Notes under the pieces: generated by a model | Databases searched by the model: none | What the model was told of the DNA's origin: nothing | Seen by the model: only the letters and a program-made list of their open reading frames with translations | NCBI GenBank assembly: GCA_023416745.1 | Contig: JAEZHF010000090.1 | Coordinates: forward strand, 1-33,182 | DNA length: 33,182 bases | Direction of reading: 5' to 3' | DNA from: Bacillota bacterium | GTDB lineage: Bacteria; Bacillota; Clostridia; Christensenellales; SZUA-584 | Program-made: the position numbers and the translations under genes | Part shown: positions 32,750 through 33,182 of the stretch, in pieces | Layout of the letters: every line of letters begins with the position of its first letter | Numbering within the stretch: position 1 is the first letter of the stretch

Positions 32750-33182
32750 TCATTGACGCAAAGCAATTGAAGTAATATGTGTGTACCACCGGGTAATTGA
32801 GAATCCCCAAACCCCATATATCGATTTAAGCGATAATCTACACCATATCTAACTAGTACACAATTGCGCTATTTGCTACTGCCCCAAAACCATCTAGCAT
32901 CGTTCGAAATACAGTATCAGCGCCGGTTGTTTGCTCTTAGCCTGTCAAGCTTATTTAACGCATATCATATCCTAATTATCAACATCAAACCATTTTTCTG
33001 AAAGTTGCTTATCTATTTCATATCCCCCCTTTTCAGCCCATTCCACAATTTTAGGACTAGGGCAACACCGCAGAATTAACTATTTCACACCGTGGACGCA
33101 AACGAACTCCACAAAAGTATATAGTTTGTGGAAAACTTGGTCGCACGAGAATCCCTATCAAGCCGACAGGCAGGGTCTGTCA
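32750..33182. other. Decayed region without an intact gene
   Basis: No complete gene is visible. On the minus strand a short open stretch of 35 codons (32972-33079) ends SPKIVEWAEKGGYEIDKQLS then EKWFDVDN and stop, which looks like a real protein C-terminus, but I cannot assign it. Another short stretch near 32850-32930 reads DTVFRTMLDGFGAVANSAIVY. Both suggest scraps of former genes next to the integration site. Confidence 0.3.

Noticed and set aside
32480..32770. 96-codon plus-strand frame near the right end
   Set aside because: It is antisense to the serine recombinase remnant and has no ribosome binding site or recognisable motif.

Overview
The window looks like the chromosome of a Gram-positive anaerobe of the Bacillota, most likely class Clostridia. 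This is inferred from sigma-A style promoters, strong AGGAGG ribosome binding sites, lipoprotein-type sugar binding proteins, a LytR-CpsA-Psr protein, and a YesM/YesN-type two-component system. Genus cannot be read from the sequence. The first ~22 kb is GC-rich and almost all on the minus strand. From the tRNA at 22.8 kb onward the DNA becomes visibly AT-richer.

Region 1 (151-11684) is carbohydrate metabolism and housekeeping. A near-consensus minus-strand promoter at 6235-6263 reads into a Gfo/Idh/MocA dehydrogenase, then a zinc alcohol dehydrogenase, an FGGY sugar kinase and a DeoR repressor: a sugar or polyol catabolic operon with its own regulator. Divergent from it is a DUF89 protein. 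Next come a second FGGY kinase behind a small double zinc-ribbon protein, an EamA transporter and an LCP cell-wall protein. The gap between the two dehydrogenases is packed with about nine hairpins.

Region 2 (11820-22087) is sugar sensing and uptake. One promoter (17814-17843) drives an unrecognised 185-aa protein, a membrane-anchored sugar-binding protein, a YesM/LytS-type histidine kinase, a YesN-type response regulator and a xylose-type binding lipoprotein, ending at a clear terminator. The arrangement matches the XylFII-LytS-YesN xylose-sensing idea. Immediately upstream lies a ChvE-GguA-GguB type multiple-sugar ABC transporter, probably its target, with a strong hairpin between the binding protein and the ATPase genes.

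Region 3 (22802-32417) is a 9.5-kb genomic island in the 3' half of tRNA-Arg(ACG). A perfect 46-bp copy of the tRNA 3' end lies at the far border (22834-22879 and 32372-32417). The island carries a minus-strand cluster that looks like an anti-phage or anti-plasmid system: a broken SMC/DndD-like ATPase, a uracil-DNA-glycosylase-like protein, a DUF6361-type protein, a PLD-like nuclease and a 1035-aa SNF2-like helicase. The last three are translationally coupled. At the other end are two truncated genes, a TrkA-N-like fragment and a TcmP-like fragment, meeting at a junction near 23.65 kb. No integrase is present inside the repeats; the C-terminal end of a serine recombinase survives just outside the right border.

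Region 4 (32418-33182) is decayed DNA with a hairpin, the recombinase remnant and short reading-frame scraps.
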